The translations under genes and the position numbers were made by a program. From Pseudomonadota bacterium (GTDB taxonomy: Bacteria; Pseudomonadota; Alphaproteobacteria; Rhizobiales; MH13), in NCBI GenBank assembly GCA_039024915.1, contig JBCCPK010000003.1:372001-436000 (forward strand): a DNA stretch of 64,000 bases, written 5' to 3'. The notes beneath the pieces were generated by a model. The model worked only from the letters and a program-made list of their open reading frames with translations, was not told where the DNA came from and did no database searches. Each line of letters starts with the position of its first letter. Positions within the stretch are counted from its first letter, which is position 1. Below are positions 48,180 through 58,700 of the stretch, piece by piece.

Positions 48180-49052
48180 CTAACGTCGCATACCTTGCCA
48201 TTCAAGGACCATATCCATGCGAAGACGTTCTCCCGGAGCCAAGAGTTTCAGGCCGGGCATCCCAGGTAGATTGTGCGCGTTGATCGGATGCGAGACCGGC
48301 TCGAAGCAAAAGAAGCCTGCCTCCGGCGACGGTGCGTATATGATCGCATGATCGAGCGTCGAACTGGTGATGGACACGCTCACGGCGTCTTCGCCTTGGT
48401 CAATATGGGCGGAACCATCCCAACCGCTGAAGCCGTTATCGAGGGCTCCAGTGGGCAGCCTTGTAGGCTCGCTGAAATCAAAATCGATGGGGACCGGCTG
48501 CTCGACCGCGCTCGTCGGTAGCTTATCGGCCCCTGCCGGCCAGAAACCGGTCAGCTTTGCCTTCAACCGAGTATGATCGCTTCTGGGAAACCATGGGTGA
48601 AAGCCGCCGCCGAATGGCAGCATGTCATCCGCTCTGCTCGTGAGGGTCAGCACGGACGTCAACGCGCCCGCTGTAAGCTGGTAGTCGACGCGCGCGCTAT
48701 AAATGAGCGGACCGTAGGCGCCTTCAAGTGTAAGCGAAGCCTCGGTACCGCTTTGGCGCTCCACGGCCCACGCTTTCTGAAAGCCGTCGCCATGGATGGC
48801 GTAAGGCTGGTCGGTTCGATTTGGATCGAGCCGGTAGAACGTTCCATCGACGGTGAAGCCTCCGTTGATCCGATTTGAAAACGGAACCATCAAATTGCAC
48901 GCTAGTTCGAAGGCCTCGTCGGCGGGCTTCGCATCGGTGGAGCGCAGAACAGGACGATCACCGACCGTAAGCGATGCGATCGCCGCACCCAGTTCCGGGA
49001 CAACAACGCACCGTGCATCACCTGCTTCCAGCTCAATCATTTCCACTCTCAT
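48180..49052 (-). CDS. Aldose 1-epimerase family protein
   Basis: A 290-residue mutarotase-like protein with the substrate/acid-base regions PYAIHGDGFQ, GGGFHPWFP and FEPVSHPINAHNLPGMPG. Two catalytic His and the Glu typical of GalM-like epimerases can be located. The ATG at 49052 follows AAGCTGGGG. An ATG at 49070 has no Shine-Dalgarno sequence. It interconverts anomers of a free aldose. The neighbouring uxuA suggests hexuronate or hexose use. Confidence 0.88.
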   Translation of the reverse strand: MRVEMIELEAGDARCVVVPELGAAIASLTVGDRPVLRSTDAKPADEAFELACNLMVPFSNRINGGFTVDGTFYRLDPNRTDQPYAIHGDGFQKAWAVERQSGTEASLTLEGAYGPLIYSARVDYQLTAGALTSVLTLTSRADDMLPFGGGFHPWFPRSDHTRLKAKLTGFWPAGADKLPTSAVEQPVPIDFDFSEPTRLPTGALDNGFSGWDGSAHIDQGEDAVSVSITSSTLDHAIIYAPSPEAGFFCFEPVSHPINAHNLPGMPGLKLLAPGERLRMDMVLEWQGMRR

Positions 49053-49230
49053 ATCCCCAGCTTCAGGCATTGTGCGCGCGACGTTCGCCCAGCGCCAAGA
49101 AGCAGGCAAGAAGCGCCGGCAATCCTCGCCAAGTCGTACCCTGCCCTTTCGTCGCGAAAGGGGCCCTTGATCGAGGCTCGTTTGGTTGAAACACTCCACG
49201 ACGGAAACGCCAAAAGAAAGTCAACGCAAC

Positions 49231-50457
49231 ATGCACACTGCGCAGGTCCCTGGCGATGGTTATGACGGACTTGAGGAAACCTGGCGCTGGTATGGGCCAT
49301 CCGATCCAGTCACGCTATCGGACATCCGGCAAACCGGCGCGACCGGCATCGTTACGGCCCTCCATGAAACCTATGATGGTGAAGCGTGGAGCAGCGATGC
49401 AATTGCTTCGCGCAAACGGCTGATTGAAGCCGCTGACCTACGCTGGAGCGTGGTGGAGAGCATCCCGGTTCATCCGTCCATCAAGTTCGCCGGCCCCGAA
49501 GCCGACCACTTCACAGACGCGTTCGCAACGACGGTCGAGAGGTTGGCCGAGCAAGGCCTTCAAACCATCTGTTACAACTTCATGCCGGTGGTCGATTGGA
49601 CGCGAACCGACTTGAGCTATCGGCTACCAACCGGCGCGCTGGCTTTGCGTTTCGACATGACGGCTTTCGCGGCGTACGACATGTTTGTCCTCGAACGCCC
49701 GGGCGCCTGGGATGATTATGATCCGGCCATGCAGGCGCTGGCGCAAGCGCGCGCAAAACGATTATCCGCCGACGAACGGGACACTCTGGAGAAGACCATC
49801 ATAGCTGGGCTTCCTGGCTCGGAGTTGTCGCACGATCGCGATGGCATCTTGGAACGGATCAGCCAGTTTGATGACACATCTCCTGCTGCGCTTTTCGATG
49901 CACTTCGAAGGTTCCTTGCCATTGTCGTGCCGCGGGCAGAGGCGTGCGGTGCCCGCCTTTGCGTCCATCCCGACGACCCACCCATGCCACTTTTTGGTCT
50001 GCCCAGGGTCGTGAGCACACAAGCTGATTACGCGGCGCTCCTTGAAGCCGTTCCATCGCCTTCGAACGGCGTCACCTTCTGCACAGGATCACTGGGCGCA
50101 CGTGAGGATAATGATCTGATTGCCATGCTTGACGCGTTTGCCGATCGGGTTCACTTCGCCCATCTTCGCAACGTTCGCCGCGAACCAAACGGTACGTTTT
50201 ACGAGTCCGACCATCTCGATGGCGATGTCGATATGGTCAGCGTGATTGAACGATTGTTGGCGGAGCAACAACGCCGGCGAGATGAAGGCCGCAAAGATTG
50301 GCAAATCCCGATGCGGCCCGACCATGGTCACATCCTCCTCGATGACCATGACAAGCAAACCAATCCGGGGTACTCGGCAATTGGACGGCTGAGGGGACTG
50401 GCCGAGCTTCGCGGCGTTATGACCGCGATCCGAGCGCGTCCTGCACATTCGCTCTAG
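49231..50457 (+). CDS. uxuA: Mannonate dehydratase
   Basis: A 408-residue UxuA protein with WRWYGPSDPVTLSDIRQTGA, TICYNFMPVVDWTRTDL, LCVHPDDPPMPLFGLPR, the metal ligand region VTFCTGSLGAREDND and IPMRPDHGHILLDD. It dehydrates D-mannonate to 2-keto-3-deoxygluconate in glucuronate catabolism. The ATG at 49231 follows AGAAAG. It is divergent from the aldose epimerase and convergent with an unrecognised gene. The rest of the uronate pathway is not visible. Confidence 0.95.
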   Translation: MHTAQVPGDGYDGLEETWRWYGPSDPVTLSDIRQTGATGIVTALHETYDGEAWSSDAIASRKRLIEAADLRWSVVESIPVHPSIKFAGPEADHFTDAFATTVERLAEQGLQTICYNFMPVVDWTRTDLSYRLPTGALALRFDMTAFAAYDMFVLERPGAWDDYDPAMQALAQARAKRLSADERDTLEKTIIAGLPGSELSHDRDGILERISQFDDTSPAALFDALRRFLAIVVPRAEACGARLCVHPDDPPMPLFGLPRVVSTQADYAALLEAVPSPSNGVTFCTGSLGAREDNDLIAMLDAFADRVHFAHLRNVRREPNGTFYESDHLDGDVDMVSVIERLLAEQQRRRDEGRKDWQIPMRPDHGHILLDDHDKQTNPGYSAIGRLRGLAELRGVMTAIRARPAHSL

Positions 50458-51050
50458 AAGCGATGTTCTGCGGTAACCTCTAAGCCACGGCATGCTTTGG
50501 GATCTGTTCCGTCGGGGCTTTTGTATGTCGCGATACGCCGATCCCGCTGTCCGATTAAATCAACGATGATCGGACGGTGGGCGGACAGAACACCCGTCAA
50601 CCAACGGTTCACCAGATAGGATGGCTGCGGCATGTGCACATCGAAACGGTCAAGCAATGCGATCGTGGCGTCCGCCCCCAGCCAGGTGTCGCCGACCACC
50701 CAGTGGTTGACCGTAAACAGTCGGAGTAACCGTCCGTGCGCATCGACGCCGACCGCGCATAGGTGATGGATCGGGCCATCGGGGCCTACCGGACGCACAA
50801 AGCAGTGGAAGTGTCCATGCTCACTGGAAGCACTGAAAGCTTCGTCCTCATCGCGGGCATGAGAGTGATAAAACCACTGCGCACCACTGTCTGGGTCGAA
50901 GACCTCGCCGTCGGGGTACTTGGTCCATGTCGAAAGCTCCGCATGACCACGGAGCGTTTCAGTCAGGACGGATTGGCCGCCCTTCGCCAGAACACGTTCG
51001 CAAAACGCCACTTCCTGAGCACTTGCATCGCGTTGTGCGTCCCCGCTCAC
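50454..51050 (-). CDS. Unrecognised protein linked to sulfur transport genes
   Basis: The protein of 198 residues has no signal peptide or membrane segment. Its most striking part is AQWFYHSHARDEDEAF followed by SEHGHFHCFVRP, a His-rich, possibly metal-binding pattern, then FTVNHWVVGDTWLGADATI and a conserved-looking C-terminal region. I cannot assign a family with confidence. It overlaps the upstream Ala/Pro-rich gene by 4 bp, so it is co-transcribed with the YeeE/YedE transporter and the sulfurtransferase. Confidence 0.8.
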   Translation of the reverse strand: MSGDAQRDASAQEVAFCERVLAKGGQSVLTETLRGHAELSTWTKYPDGEVFDPDSGAQWFYHSHARDEDEAFSASSEHGHFHCFVRPVGPDGPIHHLCAVGVDAHGRLLRLFTVNHWVVGDTWLGADATIALLDRFDVHMPQPSYLVNRWLTGVLSAHRPIIVDLIGQRDRRIATYKSPDGTDPKACRGLEVTAEHRF

Positions 51051-51388
51051 GACGCTCCGCCGACTTCCGGCTGCGCGAGATCAGGCGCTTCGTCTGCACC
51101 CTCCGGCAGTGCTGCTGGCGGCGGAGGAGGCGCAGCGCGGTTGGCGGTCGGCGCGGGTACCGCAGGGGGTGGCGGTGGTGGCTGAAGGGTGCGTGGAGCT
51201 GGAGCCGCAGCGGCGCAAGGAGCGAGAGCAGGAGCCCCAGCGGAACAGGGAGCAGCAGCCGCAGCTGGCTGCGCTGTGGCGGCTGGTACAGGTTCCGGCA
51301 CGCCGTGCGCAGCGTGGTCGAGGGCCACGGCACCGGTCGTCGCGGCGAGCGCCGCGGCGAACAGTATCGTGCTTCGCGTTGCGGTCAT
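51047..51388 (-). CDS. Ala/Pro-rich exported protein
   Basis: A 113-residue low-complexity protein. A short hydrophobic start (STILFAAALAATTGAVAL) looks like a signal peptide or membrane anchor. The rest is Ala and Pro runs with three cysteines at most and an acidic tail. It starts just downstream of the YeeE/YedE gene and overlaps the next gene by ATGA. The function is unknown; it may be a spacer-like periplasmic protein. A chance frame is unlikely given the coupling on both sides. Confidence 0.6.
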   Translation of the reverse strand: MTATRSTILFAAALAATTGAVALDHAAHGVPEPVPAATAQPAAAAAPCSAGAPALAPCAAAAPAPRTLQPPPPPPAVPAPTANRAAPPPPPAALPEGADEAPDLAQPEVGGAS

Positions 51389-51389
51389 G

Positions 51390-52604
51390 TTAGCCCTGCC
51401 TCTTTGCTCGGAAACCGCTCAACCCGAAAAAGGGGCGCACGGCCACACCAAGTGTCGAACCGGCGAACGCCGCTGCAAACCATAACCATGCGTGGGCGCT
51501 TCCAGACGCGATACCCGAAAACAGCGCGCCGATATTGCAACCAAAACCAAGCCGGGCACCGTACCCCATGAGCAGGCCGCCGAGAATTGCGGCCATGAGC
51601 GACTTGAAGGGAATGTGTGTTCTCACCGCGAACGCGCCTGCGAGAGACGCGGCAAGGCCAGCTCCCAAAATGAGACCGAAATTCATGACAGACACGGTGT
51701 TGGCAAGAACCGAACTCTGCAGAGCCTCGGCCTGACCGGGCCATGTCCAGAAGGTCCAGGTTTCAACCGGCACACCGGCCAAGCTGGCAATTTTCGCGCC
51801 CCAAAGGCCAAAACCATACGTGATGGACCATGTGTGGCCCGCCACAAGGAGGGTTGCGACGTTCAGAAGCGCAAGCACGAGGCCTGCGCCGATCAATGGC
51901 CACGGTCCCCGTAAAAGCCACCGCCAATCGGTTGCTGCAATCGCCGGCTCCCGCTCGACGGTGCCATGAGCACGGCGCTCAATGATCCACGTGAGCGCGG
52001 CAACGGCGGCGAGACCCAAAAGTGACAGGCCAAGGCCAACCGGTACGCCAAACCTGGCACCCAGGCTGATGGCCGGAAGCGCAGGCTGGTCCAGCCACCA
52101 AGGCAAATGAGCTGTCCCGATAACAGCTCCGACAACAAAGAAAACCAAGGTGACCAACATGCGCGCCGACCCGCCACCAACGGTGAATAAGGTTCCGGAC
52201 CCGCAGCCCCCGCCCAGCTGCATGCCCAAACCAAAAAGGCCCGCACCGAAAAGGACGGATACGCCAACCGGGGCGAGCGCGCCCGCGAGGGGCTGGTCTC
52301 CCAGAGAACCGGCGGCGAGCAGCGGCATCATGGCGATTGCCGCGATGCCGATCATAAGCATTTGAGCGCGAATACCGCGACCGCGCTTTTCAACAACCAT
52401 GCGCCGCCAAGCACCGGTGAAGCCGAACGCGCCTTGATAAAGAGCGAAACCGAGCCCTGCGCCGATAGCAAAGAGCGAGGCCTGCCGCCAGTCGACGAGC
52501 CAGGCGATCGCGAGGAAACCCAACAACAGAAATCCGCCTGCGACACGCGCAGGGTTCACGTCGATTGGCTTGGGCGGTGCAACCGCGAGGGCGGCGTCGG
52601 CCAT
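51390..52604 (-). CDS. YeeE/YedE-family sulfur compound transporter
   Basis: The protein of 404 residues has about ten membrane helices and the two conserved cysteine motifs of this family: FGLGMQLGGGCGSGTLFTVG in the first half and YGARLGFGCNIGALFSGI in the second. Characterised YeeE (TsuA) proteins import thiosulfate through a chain of such cysteines. The ATG is 52604; a TTG two codons earlier is possible. An exported sulfurtransferase is encoded directly upstream. Confidence 0.92.
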   Translation of the reverse strand: MADAALAVAPPKPIDVNPARVAGGFLLLGFLAIAWLVDWRQASLFAIGAGLGFALYQGAFGFTGAWRRMVVEKRGRGIRAQMLMIGIAAIAMMPLLAAGSLGDQPLAGALAPVGVSVLFGAGLFGLGMQLGGGCGSGTLFTVGGGSARMLVTLVFFVVGAVIGTAHLPWWLDQPALPAISLGARFGVPVGLGLSLLGLAAVAALTWIIERRAHGTVEREPAIAATDWRWLLRGPWPLIGAGLVLALLNVATLLVAGHTWSITYGFGLWGAKIASLAGVPVETWTFWTWPGQAEALQSSVLANTVSVMNFGLILGAGLAASLAGAFAVRTHIPFKSLMAAILGGLLMGYGARLGFGCNIGALFSGIASGSAHAWLWFAAAFAGSTLGVAVRPFFGLSGFRAKRQG

Positions 52605-52681
52605 GATCAAAAGATCCTGTTTTCAATGGGAAATGGCGCCCCGACAAGCGAAGCGCCATTCTGCCGTTATTGGTGGTTTGG

Positions 52682-53611
52682 TTACTGCGTCGCGCGAGCA
52701 GGCACCAGCGGGTTGGCAGGGTTCTGCGTGTACTCGGCCATCGAGCCGTCATACATCGCTGTCTGCTCGTTGCCGAGAACCTCGCTAAGACCGAACCACG
52801 CAACCGATGCCCAGTGGCCGGTATTGCAGAATGTGATGGTCGCACCCTGCGGATCGACACCTACAGCAGCCACAAGCGCTTCAACCGTCTCCGGCTGCGC
52901 GAAGCGAGCGAACTCGCCACTGTAGAAATCGCTGTGTGGCAGGTTCACAGAACTTGGGATCGTCCCCGCTGCCTGCGCGACCGGGCTCTTACTTTCGCCA
53001 CGGAACTGCTCGAGCGGCCGACCGTCGACAAGGCGAACATCGCTGTCGATAGCGGCCAAGACATCGTCAGTGGTTGCAAGCAAAGCGTCATTGATCTCAA
53101 CGGAAAACTCTGACGCGTCCGCAACTGTAGGCTCGGCCGCACGCTCGCCACCAGCGGCATCGAACTGGCGCCAGCCACCATCGAGAATCGAAACCTGGTC
53201 ATGGCCCAGGTAACGGAACGTCCAGTACACACGCGTTGCAGAACCAAACTCGGTTGAATCGGTGCCCCACGGGACAATGACAACATGATCATCATTGTCG
53301 ATGCCGAGGCTCTCGATAAGCGACTCGATCTCTGCCAGGTCAGGCAGAACACCAGGAATGCCATCGATTTCCGTGCGCCAGCCGGCAGTGTTGTACGGCG
53401 CGGATACGGCGCCGGCGATGTAGGGCAACTCACCCAGGTCAGTGTTTTCGACGTTGGCGCGGATGTCGACAACCACCACATCCTGATTGGATTGGTTTTC
53501 AATCACCCAGTCCGCACCGACCAGTGGCCCGGCGCCATCAACGGCAAGGGCGGGTGCCGCAAATACTGTGGCGGCAGCCAGAGCGGCAGCGGTAAAAGCT
53601 AGACGTTTCAC
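52682..53611 (-). CDS. Exported tandem-rhodanese sulfurtransferase
   Basis: The 309-residue protein has a signal peptide (LAFTAAALAAATVFAAPALA), a non-catalytic N-terminal rhodanese domain (VVVVDIRANVEN, SILDGGWRQFDAAGGE), and a C-terminal domain with the active-site loop ITFCNTGHWASVAWFGL around the catalytic Cys. It should act in the periplasm on thiosulfate or another sulfane donor, and its position before the YeeE/YedE gene supports this. The start is GTG 53611 behind AGAGGG. Confidence 0.9.
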   Translation of the reverse strand: MKRLAFTAAALAAATVFAAPALAVDGAGPLVGADWVIENQSNQDVVVVDIRANVENTDLGELPYIAGAVSAPYNTAGWRTEIDGIPGVLPDLAEIESLIESLGIDNDDHVVIVPWGTDSTEFGSATRVYWTFRYLGHDQVSILDGGWRQFDAAGGERAAEPTVADASEFSVEINDALLATTDDVLAAIDSDVRLVDGRPLEQFRGESKSPVAQAAGTIPSSVNLPHSDFYSGEFARFAQPETVEALVAAVGVDPQGATITFCNTGHWASVAWFGLSEVLGNEQTAMYDGSMAEYTQNPANPLVPARATQ

Positions 53612-53799
53612 GGAAAGATCCCTCTCACATATCGGCGCTGAGCACCTGTTGAACCAAGTGAGGAGATTAGCGGAGCGTTTTAGGGCTTCCGAGACATCGA
53701 AGTCCGCCAAAAGGCTTATGCGAAGAACGTTTTCACCAGTTAAACGGCAATTGCGCAAAAAATAACCAACAGCGCAAATGATATCGATCAAAGGCAAAA

Positions 53800-54387
53800 T
53801 CAGTTTGCGCTTACTGCACCAGCTTGTCTTGCCTCCGCAAGCGCCAAATCTGCGGGCGTGTTGATGTTAAAAAAGTGCTGGTCGGACGGCCAACGTTCGG
53901 TTCGAGCGCCAGCCATTTCCGCGATTGCGCGAAGGGAAGGAGACGGGGATGACGAAGCCTCGACCTCACCAAGCGCATCCAGCGCCCAATAAGCGCAGGT
54001 TGCATGGACGCCGACTTCGTCAGCTGCGATGGCCGATTGGTTTGGCTCCGCCATTAGCCGCTCCGCCAAATCCAGCGGCAGGAAAGGCGTATCCACAGGA
54101 ACAGTGAGAAATCCCGCCGCGGCTTGTTGCTGCGCGCCCAACCAGTCCGCAACACCCAAAATTCCAGCCACAGGACCCTCGACACCCAACCGATCCGCGA
54201 TGACCGGTAAAGACAGTCCAAAGTTCTCACGGCCCGACACGGCGATCTGATCGACCATCCCTCTTAGCCGCGAAAGCTGCCGATCGATTAAACGTTCACC
54301 ACCGACGGTTAAGGTCGCCTTGGTGCGACCCATCCGGCGGGAACGGCCGCCAGCAAGCACAACACCTACGCTTGTTTTAACGGCCAT
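53800..54387 (-). CDS. mobA: Molybdenum cofactor guanylyltransferase MobA
   Basis: A 195-residue nucleotidyltransferase with the signature VVLAGGRSRRMGRTKATL, TVPVDTPFLPLDLAERL and the C-terminal FFNINTPADLALAE. It attaches GMP to molybdopterin to make the bis-MGD cofactor. The ATG at 54387 follows GGAGACGGG. It is on the same strand as the sulfurtransferase but separated by 188 bp, and it is divergent from the RND efflux genes. Confidence 0.94.
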   Translation of the reverse strand: MAVKTSVGVVLAGGRSRRMGRTKATLTVGGERLIDRQLSRLRGMVDQIAVSGRENFGLSLPVIADRLGVEGPVAGILGVADWLGAQQQAAAGFLTVPVDTPFLPLDLAERLMAEPNQSAIAADEVGVHATCAYWALDALGEVEASSSPSPSLRAIAEMAGARTERWPSDQHFFNINTPADLALAEARQAGAVSAN

Positions 54388-54576
54388 AACCCGTCTCCGT
54401 GCATGCGGCTCGGCCGTCAAACCGGGGCGCTGAGCGTGAATCAAAGCGGGGTTGGTGCCGACGATTTGTGCACCCATGTTGAAAATCGTCGATTATTAAG
54501 GCGTCCAACACGTCGACTCCTGCGTAATGTCAGCGACAGCGGATCTCCACACAGTCTTTTGCGGCGAGGCCTGACG

Positions 54577-55752
54577 ATGCCTGTATTCCCATCTCGCATC
54601 CCAAGCGCGCTTTCAGCGCTCGTTTTGCTTTGTGTCGCCTCGGCGGCACTGGCGCAAGGCGGCCCCTCTCCCGTTCAAACAGAGCGGGTTGAAATGCGAA
54701 CACTATCCGAGACACGGCCAGTCTTCGGGCAGGTGGTTGCGCAAAACGACAGCACAGTCGCGACGCGTGTTGCGGGGATCGTTGCTGAGGTTGGGGTATT
54801 GGTGGGCGATCGCGTGGAGCCCGATGCCATGTTGGCTGTGCTTGATCGCGAGTTGATCGGCATCGAGCTGGCCCAAGCAGAAGCGAACCTCGCCGAGGCC
54901 CAAGCTGGTATTGAGGTCGCGACCGCGCGTGTCGCCCGTGCCGAGGATGCGTTTGCGCGGATCGACCAGTTGCGCGGTAGCAACGCGTTTTCGGAGGGAC
55001 GGCTTGAGGAACTTCGGGGTCTATTCTCTGAGGCTCAAGGGCAATTGGCTCAAGCCCAGGCGCGCTTGTTCAATGCACAAGCGGCCTATGATCGTGCGCT
55101 CTACAATAACACCAATGCGCGGATTGCTGCGCCCTTTCGCGGCATTGTCCTCGAAGTCGAAGCGGACCGTGGCCAATACATCGCGGCCGGCGCGACGGTC
55201 GCTCGTATTCTGGACATCACCACCCTTGAGATAGAAGCAAGCGTTCCGGCACAATATGTCGCCGGATTGGAACAGGGCATGAGCCTGCCGGCAGAAACCG
55301 CAGACGGCGTGCCGGTTGACGTCGTTGTGCGGGCCATCCTGCCGACGGAAGCGGCCGCCACAAGAACGCGGCCAGTCCGCTTTTCCCCCGCTGATGGGGA
55401 ACTTGGCGCTTTGGCTGCTGTCGGCCAATCGATAACCGTTTCTGTTCCAACCGCACCGCCGCGCGAAGCACTCTCTGTTCCAAAAGATGCCCTTACACAG
55501 GGGGCGCAGGGCTGGTCTGTCTTCGTCGACGACAATGGCAGCGCGCAGCCTCGTACAGTGCAGATCGGTGCAGCGATGGGTGATCGCTTTGAGGTACTGT
55601 CTGGCCTGACCGAAGGCGACTTCGTTGTGGTCCGCGGCAACGAACGGCTGTTCCCCGGTCAACCCATTCAGGCGACGAACGCGCCGGCCGACGACGAACA
55701 GGGGGCGGCTGAAACCGCAGCCAACCCCGCCACCGGTCCGGTACAGAACTAG
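54577..55752 (+). CDS. RND efflux periplasmic adaptor subunit
   Basis: A membrane fusion protein of 391 residues with a signal peptide (SALVLLCVASAALAQ), a lipoyl-like hairpin (STVATRVAGIVAEVGVLVGD), a short alpha-helical coiled-coil (about residues 95-155), then NTNARIAAPFRGIVLEVEAD and beta-barrel and membrane-proximal domains. It links the inner-membrane RND pump to an outer-membrane channel. The ATG is 54577; a signal peptide supports this start. The RND pump gene starts 27 bp downstream. Confidence 0.92.
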   Translation: MPVFPSRIPSALSALVLLCVASAALAQGGPSPVQTERVEMRTLSETRPVFGQVVAQNDSTVATRVAGIVAEVGVLVGDRVEPDAMLAVLDRELIGIELAQAEANLAEAQAGIEVATARVARAEDAFARIDQLRGSNAFSEGRLEELRGLFSEAQGQLAQAQARLFNAQAAYDRALYNNTNARIAAPFRGIVLEVEADRGQYIAAGATVARILDITTLEIEASVPAQYVAGLEQGMSLPAETADGVPVDVVVRAILPTEAAATRTRPVRFSPADGELGALAAVGQSITVSVPTAPPREALSVPKDALTQGAQGWSVFVDDNGSAQPRTVQIGAAMGDRFEVLSGLTEGDFVVVRGNERLFPGQPIQATNAPADDEQGAAETAANPATGPVQN

Positions 55753-55779
55753 CGCTGGCCGCGAAAGGAGCGACGTCTC

Positions 55780-58700
55780 ATGGATTTCATTCGCTTCGCC
55801 ATAGATCGGCCGATCGCAGTCGTCGCCACCGTCATCATGGCTCTGATGTTTGGCGCGTTGGCGCTGAGCCGCATTCCCATTCAGCTGGCCCCGGATGTCC
55901 GCGCGCCGGTGGTCGTGATCACAACCGAATGGCCCGGCGCGGCGCCCATCGAAATCGAGCGCGAGATCGTCAACCCGCAGGAAGAGGTGCTGCGCGGCCT
56001 CGAAGGTCTGGAACTTATGAGTTCCACCTCGCAAACCGGAGAAGCGGAGATCACGCTCGAATTCGCAATCGGCGTGGATATGAGCCAGACGCTTCTGCTG
56101 GTGTCGAACCGCCTCGACCGCGTCAGCGACTACCCGGACGAAGCGAGCGAGCCGACGCTCGACACTTCGGGATCGGATGACAGCCCCATTGCTTGGGTGT
56201 TGGTTCTCGGTGGGGAAGGCAACACGCGCGACCTGCCCACCTATGGCGATTTTGTCGAAGACATCATCAAGGATCGCGTCGAGCGCGTCGAAGGCGTTTC
56301 GGCCGTCAATGTTTTTGGGGGTGTCTCGCGGGAGCTGCAGATCGTGCTCGACCCACAGCAACTGGCGCGCTTCGGGCTGACGGTACCCGAAGTTGTGGCA
56401 CGCCTTCGCACCGAGAACATCTCGATTTCCGCGGGCGACGTGGATGAAGGCAAGCGCCGCTATGTCGTGCGGGCCGAGGGCAATCTCAACACGATAGAAG
56501 CGGTAGAAGCTGTTGTGCTGCGCTCGCAGGCCGATGGTGGCCCGCTTGGCCGCGTGCGCGTTGCAGATGTCGCCCGCGTCGGCTTCGATTTTGGCGAGCC
56601 AACCGTAAGGCTGCGTTTCAACGGCGAGCCGGGTTTGGCGTTCAATATTGTCCGCGAACGCGGCGCCAACGTTATTGAGACCATGGGCGAAGTCCGGCGA
56701 ACGCTGGATGAACTCTCAGCCGGCCCCGTCGCGGATCAAAACCTTGTTCTCAAGCAGGTCTATGACGAGACCATCTACATCGAGGGCGCAATCGACTTGG
56801 TGGTGCAGAACATATGGATCGGAGGCGGGCTCGCCGCCTTGGTGCTGCTGCTCTTTCTGAGAAGTCCGCGCGCAACCCTCGTCGTTTCCCTTTCGATCCC
56901 TGTTTCCATCGTTGCCACGTTCGTGGTGATGGCGGCCACGGGTCGAACGCTGAACGTTATCTCGCTCGCTGGCATCGCCTTTGCTGTGGGCATGATCGTC
57001 GATGCGGCCATCGTTGTTTTGGAGAATATCTACCGGCTCCGCGAAGAAGGCCTTTCGAGGCAGCAGGCGGCCTACAAGGGCGCGAAGCAGGTTTGGGGGG
57101 CGATCCTGGTGTCAGCCCTTACAACGGTTCTGGTTTTTATCCCGATTCTGATCATGCAGCTTGAGGCGGGTCAGCTGTTTCGCGACATCGCGGTCGCGAT
57201 TTCAGTTTCCGTTCTGCTGTCCTTGGTTGTAGCGGTCACGGTTATCCCAAGCCTGTCGAGCCGGCTGCTTGGTTCGGGAAAACAATCCACCATTCCGCTT
57301 CCGGGCATCGATCATCTCGGACGCGGCTTCAAGGCACTCGTAATGCTCTATGTGCGGGCCACGGTGCGTGCCCGAATGCTGGGCATTGTGATGGTGTCGC
57401 TTATCGCCGGAAGCGCCGCGCTTGCAGCCGTCACATTCCTACCGCAGCTTGAATATCTGCCCGAAGGGAACCGCAACCTCGTCTTCGGGCTGATCATTCC
57501 CCCGCCTGGCTACAATCTCGACACCACCGAGACGATCGCAGAGCGCATCGAGCGGGCAGCCCGGCCTATGTGGGAAGCGGCGCCCGCCCTCGAACTCGAA
57601 AATGGCGACCCGGTCATCGAGAATTTCTTCTTCGTGGCGACCCCAGGCAACAGCTTTGTCGGCGCGACTGCGGTAGACGGCACCCGTGCAGGCGATCTGA
57701 TCCCCATTCTCTCGCGCCCGATTTTTGCCGAGCCAGGGACGTTCGGCTTCATGACGCAGCCATCGCTTTTCGGCCAGGGCGTGGGTGGCGGGCGAACCAT
57801 AGAACTCAACGTCTCCGGTCAGGATTTGGGCGCTATTCTTGGCATCGCCGGACAGGCTGCGGGGATAGTATCGGGCATTCTCCCGCGCTCGGAAGGTCAT
57901 CAGTTCCGGCCGATCCCAGGCCTTGAGCTGGGCGCGCCAGAAATTCGGCTGATCCCGGACCGACTGCGGCTTGCAGATGCGGGCCTTGATGCGACCGCTT
58001 TGGCAGCCACGGTCGATGCCTACAATGACGGTATTCGCGTTGCCGAAATTACGGAGGGCGCAGATCGCTTGAATCTGGTCCTACTCGGCGACCGGACGGA
58101 GCTGACTGGCCTCCGCACGCAAGACGTTGGCAGTTTCCCCGTGGTGACACCATCGGGGCTGATCGTACCGGTGTCGGCGTTGGCCGACGTCGTTGTAACC
58201 GCAGGCCCAACCGAGATCCGCCACCTTGATAGGTTGCGCACGGTCACCCTTGAGGTCAGGCCCTCCGACGCGCTCGCGCTCGAAACTGCCGTCACCATGC
58301 TGGAAGACCAGGTCGTCGCCCCGCTGCAGGAGCAAGGGCTGCCGCCAGGCATCCGTCTTTCGGTTTCCGGAACCGCTGACCAGTTGAGCCAGACTTGGGG
58401 CGCGATCCAGATCAATTTGATTGTTGCCCTGCTGATCGTTTTCCTGGTGATGGCGATCCTGTTCGAGAGTTTTGTTCTGCCGCTTGTAATCCTGATCTCT
58501 GTGCCGGTTGCGGCGGCTGGTGGCGTAGGCGGGCTCGCACTCCTCAATACGTACCAGACCCAGCCGCTCGACATGCTCACCCTGTTGGGCTTCATCATCC
58601 TCATCGGCATCGTCGTGAACAATGCCATCCTCATCGTGCACCAATCACTGATCAATCTGCGTGAAGAAGGCATGTCGCCGACCGAGGCTATCGAAGAGGC

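Noticed and set aside
55021-56361. 446-codon open frame on the minus strand across the RND adaptor and pump genes
   Set aside because: It is a shadow of two well-supported genes on the plus strand, has no recognisable domain, and follows their codon structure.
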